NCBI GenBank assembly: GCA_016946835.1
Contig: JACVTC010000425.1
Span: forward strand, 1-29,714
Length of the DNA stretch: 29,714 bases
Direction: 5' to 3'
Source of the DNA: Neocallimastix lanati (nom. inval.)
Lineage: Eukaryota; Neocallimastigomycota; Neocallimastigomycetes; Neocallimastigales; Neocallimastigaceae
The notes under the pieces were generated by a model that had not been told where the DNA came from, ran no database searches, and worked only from the letters and a program-made list of their open reading frames with translations. Positions 27,184 to 29,714 of the stretch are shown piece by piece (the first letter of the stretch is position 1; each line of letters starts with the position of its first letter). The translations under genes and the position numbers were made by a program.

Positions 27184-28023
27184 AATGAATTTATGCACTT
27201 ATTAAAAATTAAAAATAATATAGCTACCACAGATCATCATGAAACCATCGGACAAGTTGAAAGATGTAACTCTTTTATTGAACAATATCTCAGGGCTTAT
27301 TCAAGAGCTTATTATCATGATGACTGGATAGATTGGATCTACCTTGCAGAATTTACATATAATAATTCGGTTAACGAATCTACTAAGGAAACTCCTTTCT
27401 TTATAAATTATGGTTTCCATCCCTCCATGGACGAATTCTTTTTATTACCTCAAATGGATACTAATTTTAAATATATAAAAAATGTAAATACTAGTTTTAA
27501 TCACATTAAAGGCGTCTTACTACGTTCCAAAGAATTATATAAAAGGCATGCTGATAAAAAAAGATTAGAACCTCCTGTTTTTAAAGAAGGTGACTTAGTA
27601 TGGGTTCAAACTCCTCCTTCTCTTAATATCGAAGATTATTCTAAATTATCACCTTGTAAGTACGGACCCTATAAAGTACTTGAAGCTTTAGATAATAATA
27701 ATTATAAAATAGATTTAAAAAGATCTCCTTTCCCTAAACACCATCCAATATTCCATATATCCGAGCTCGAACCTTTCATTCCTACTCCTCCAGAATATAG
27801 AAAAAGAAGATCTCATAATGAATCTATTAAGGATATTATAGAAATCGCAGGATTTAGGACTAATTATAAGAAAAAATGTTATGAATATCGTGTAAGGTAT
27901 AAATATAAAAATTCATACGATTAGGTTCCTTCAGAAGAAGTTGAAAATAACCCAAGAAATCAAGACATTTATTTATTATATTTAAAGAATGGAAGGAAGT
28001 TTACTTCGATTGCATATAATTAA
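27184..28023 (+). pseudogene. pol: Element 4 Pol, third part: integrase C-terminus and chromodomain-like tail
   Basis: Same frame after the TGA. It holds the integrase Glu in ETIGQVERC, the C-terminal region (VWVQTPPSLNIEDY, CKYGPYKV, a GPY module) and the start of the chromodomain-like tail (DIIEIAGFRTNYKKK). A second nonsense codon, TAG at 27922-27924, again replaces the Trp codon present in element 3. About 32 more codons remain readable to TAA at 28021-28023, where the poly(A) tract begins. Confidence 0.9.
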
Positions 28024-28040
28024 AAAAAAAAAAAAAAAAA

Positions 28041-28074
<34 letters not shown>
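28022..28074 (+). repeat. Poly(A) tract at pol stop codon
   Basis: About 53 A with one interrupting T, beginning inside the terminal TAA of pol. Same position as the 64 nt tract in element 3. Confidence 0.9.
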
Positions 28075-28078
<4 letters not shown>

Positions 28079-28640
28079 GAAATTTTATTTTTTATTATTA
28101 ATTTTTAACTTTTACTTTATTATTATCTATTTTTTTAGTTAATTTTAATTTTTCAATATTTCTAAAATGAAATTTCAATTTCAAAATTTCAAAATTCAAA
28201 AATTCAAAAAATATAGCTATATTACACTCTTAACAATCAATTTATAATTCAACATAATCAAAATTTTATAAATTATTATAATTTTCATTTTTTTAAAATT
28301 TAATGCAACAAATTAAGAAGTTAATTGAAATTAAATTTCAAAATTTCAATTTCTAAAATTCTATATCAAATTCATTCAAAAATGGTACCATTATATTCAC
28401 AACTATCAATTTTATTAACAAAATTTTAATTTTACTAAATTTTAGAAATTTCAAAATTTCAATGAAATGGTCACTTGAAATGGGGTTTCCTATAAAAATT
28501 TAAAAGGACTCAAGTGACCTTCTTCCTTTGAAATTAAAAATTTTTTAATTTATGAAATTTCAAAAATTTTTTTAATAAAATTTAGACCTCCGTATCGTTA
28601 CACAAAAATCGTCTTGAATCCGATTTTTATGGGAGGGCGT
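28075..28640 (+). other. Element 4 3' UTR with hairpin and polypurine tract
   Basis: An A/T-rich untranslated stretch. GGTCACTTGA (28469-28478) and TCAAGTGACC (28510-28519) make a perfect 10 bp stem. AATTTC/GAAATT motifs recur. It ends in the purine tract GGGAGGGCGT (28631-28640), directly before the 3' LTR. It is about three times longer than the element 3 3' UTR. Confidence 0.7.
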
Positions 28641-29351
28641 TGTTGAAATAATAACTGAATTGAAATCTCAATTTCAGTTATTTACATTTCAATAATTAAA
28701 AATATTATTTATTTAATTATAAATAATATATATATTTAAATAATTAATAATTAATATAAATTCTTGTTTAATATTTAAAGGGTTATCTTAGGCCTAATAA
28801 TTCTGAGAATATTAATAAATAAGGTTTATATTAATAATTAATTTCAATGATACATTTGACGTCACGTGTATTTTATTTATATTATGTTTTTATATATGTT
28901 TACAACATATCTATATTAATTCAATTATTCAAATTAATTATATAATAAATTTATCCTTATATTTTATTATTTATATTACTATATTATTAATATCTTTTAA
29001 CTAAATATTATTATTATGTAACTTACAAAGTATAAAAGAAAGATGTAAAAATCTCTCTTTTATGTTCTTTGTAAGGTTATTGTAAAATTACCTTAATAGT
29101 AATATATTATAGATATTTATTATTAAATAAAATCAATAAATTTAAAATCAAATTAATTTGATAATTCTAATTATCAAAGTTTATTATAAATAAATTTTTT
29201 ATTAAACTAAACAATTAAATATTTTATTATTATTATTATTATATATCTATATAGTATATTACTATATAGACATATCGACTTAGTGAATATTTTTATTAAA
29301 ACATATTATTTTATTTAAATTTAAATTATAAATTATACCAAAATCTTAACA
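28641..29351 (+). repeat. Element 4 3' LTR
   Basis: 711 bp copy of 22311-23020, with TATA box and GTAAGGTTATTGT (from 29071) conserved. Followed by TSD AAAGG (29352-29356). Confidence 0.95.
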
Positions 29352-29714
29352 AAAGGCTAAGATAACTTAACACCTCTCTATACGAGTTGTTAATAATAAA
29401 CACTAAATTAATTAATTCAATAACTATTACTTCTTAATTACACTAGAATATAGCGCAGCACTTTATAACTCTATTTGTTATCAGTTGCTGGGCTTACACC
29501 GCGTAATATATTTTATTTAATAATTATATTTTATTTATTAATATTAATATTTATAATAACAATTTACGTTAATAGTAACGCTAGTTCGTTACAGTTACAA
29601 GTTCAATTATTATTTATACATGTCAATAATATTATGATTGGTAAATAATTTAATTTAACTTAGTTTACTAATCACTAAATAAAATATATTTAAAGAAGTA
29701 TTTAACTATATAAT
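29352..29714. other. Flanking DNA beyond element 4, no gene seen
   Basis: Begins with the right TSD of element 4. Before the two insertions this sequence directly continued the DNA upstream of tRNA-Trp copy C. A less A/T-rich patch at about 29440-29510 (ATAGCGCAGCAC, CAGTTGCTGGGC) is not recognisable. I find no ORF or RNA gene. Confidence 0.5.

Larger units (their letters stand above)
22311..29351 (+). mobile_element. Element 4: Ty3/gypsy chromovirus-type retrotransposon, pol broken
   Basis: A 7041 bp plus-strand relative of element 3. LTRs of 710 and 711 bp (TG to CA) with TSD AAAGG on both sides (22306-22310, 29352-29356). Gene order, -1 frameshift signal, self-priming site, 34 nt leader and poly(A) after pol all match element 3. 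Gag is open, but pol has one frameshift and two nonsense codons, so the copy is not autonomous. LTRs differ by roughly seven substitutions plus several small indels, so insertion is older than that of element 3. The LTR sequence is different from element 3, making it a separate family. Confidence 0.95.

Overview
The window is a very A+T-rich eukaryotic, most likely fungal, repeat-dominated region. I see no ordinary host protein gene. The content is three copies of an intronless tRNA-Trp gene inside a repeated ~1.5-1.6 kb unit, and four LTR retrotransposons that together fill about three quarters of the sequence. The long A/T homopolymers, TTA microsatellites, Asn/Lys-rich proteins and Ty3/gypsy chromodomain elements would fit an anaerobic gut fungus (Neocallimastigomycota) or another early-diverging fungus. 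That placement is inference and was not tested.

Layout. 1-450: A/T-rich DNA with a ~61 bp tandem repeat. 451-2040: tRNA-Trp repeat unit A. 2045-5792: unit B, split by element 1 (2142-4276), a 2.1 kb non-autonomous, probably Ty1/copia-like element on the minus strand with 196 bp LTRs and a TTTAT target duplication. 5807-12196: element 2, a plus-strand Ty3/gypsy element without chromodomain, starting 14 bp upstream of the unit B tRNA-Trp. 12197-14385: A/T-rich DNA with a cluster of inverted repeats and no convincing gene. 14386-15860: unit C with the third tRNA-Trp. 15928-22302: element 3, a minus-strand chromodomain Ty3/gypsy element with nearly identical 651 bp LTRs and an apparently intact pol. 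22311-29351: element 4, a plus-strand relative of element 3 with three coding lesions in pol. 29352-29714: flanking DNA that was contiguous with 15927 before elements 3 and 4 inserted.

How the parts work. Elements 3 and 4 share one expression and replication plan. A TATAAAAG box in the LTR lies 37-40 nt before a GTAAG(A/G)TTATT sequence. That sequence is complementary to the DNA just inside the 5' LTR, which is the arrangement expected for Tf1/sushi-type self-primed reverse transcription. Gag starts 34 nt after the LTR and lacks a zinc knuckle. Pol lies in the -1 frame after an A_AAA_AAC heptamer touching the gag stop codon and followed by a GGACT-type hairpin. A poly(A) tract begins at the pol stop codon, and a structured 3' UTR leads to a G-rich polypurine tract ending in GCGT. 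Element 1 instead carries a 15 nt match to the anticodon arm of eukaryotic tRNA-Lys(CUU), as expected for copia-type half-tRNA priming. Element 2 sits at a Ty3-like distance from a tRNA gene. The window looks like a tRNA-anchored landing zone used repeatedly by several retroelement lineages.
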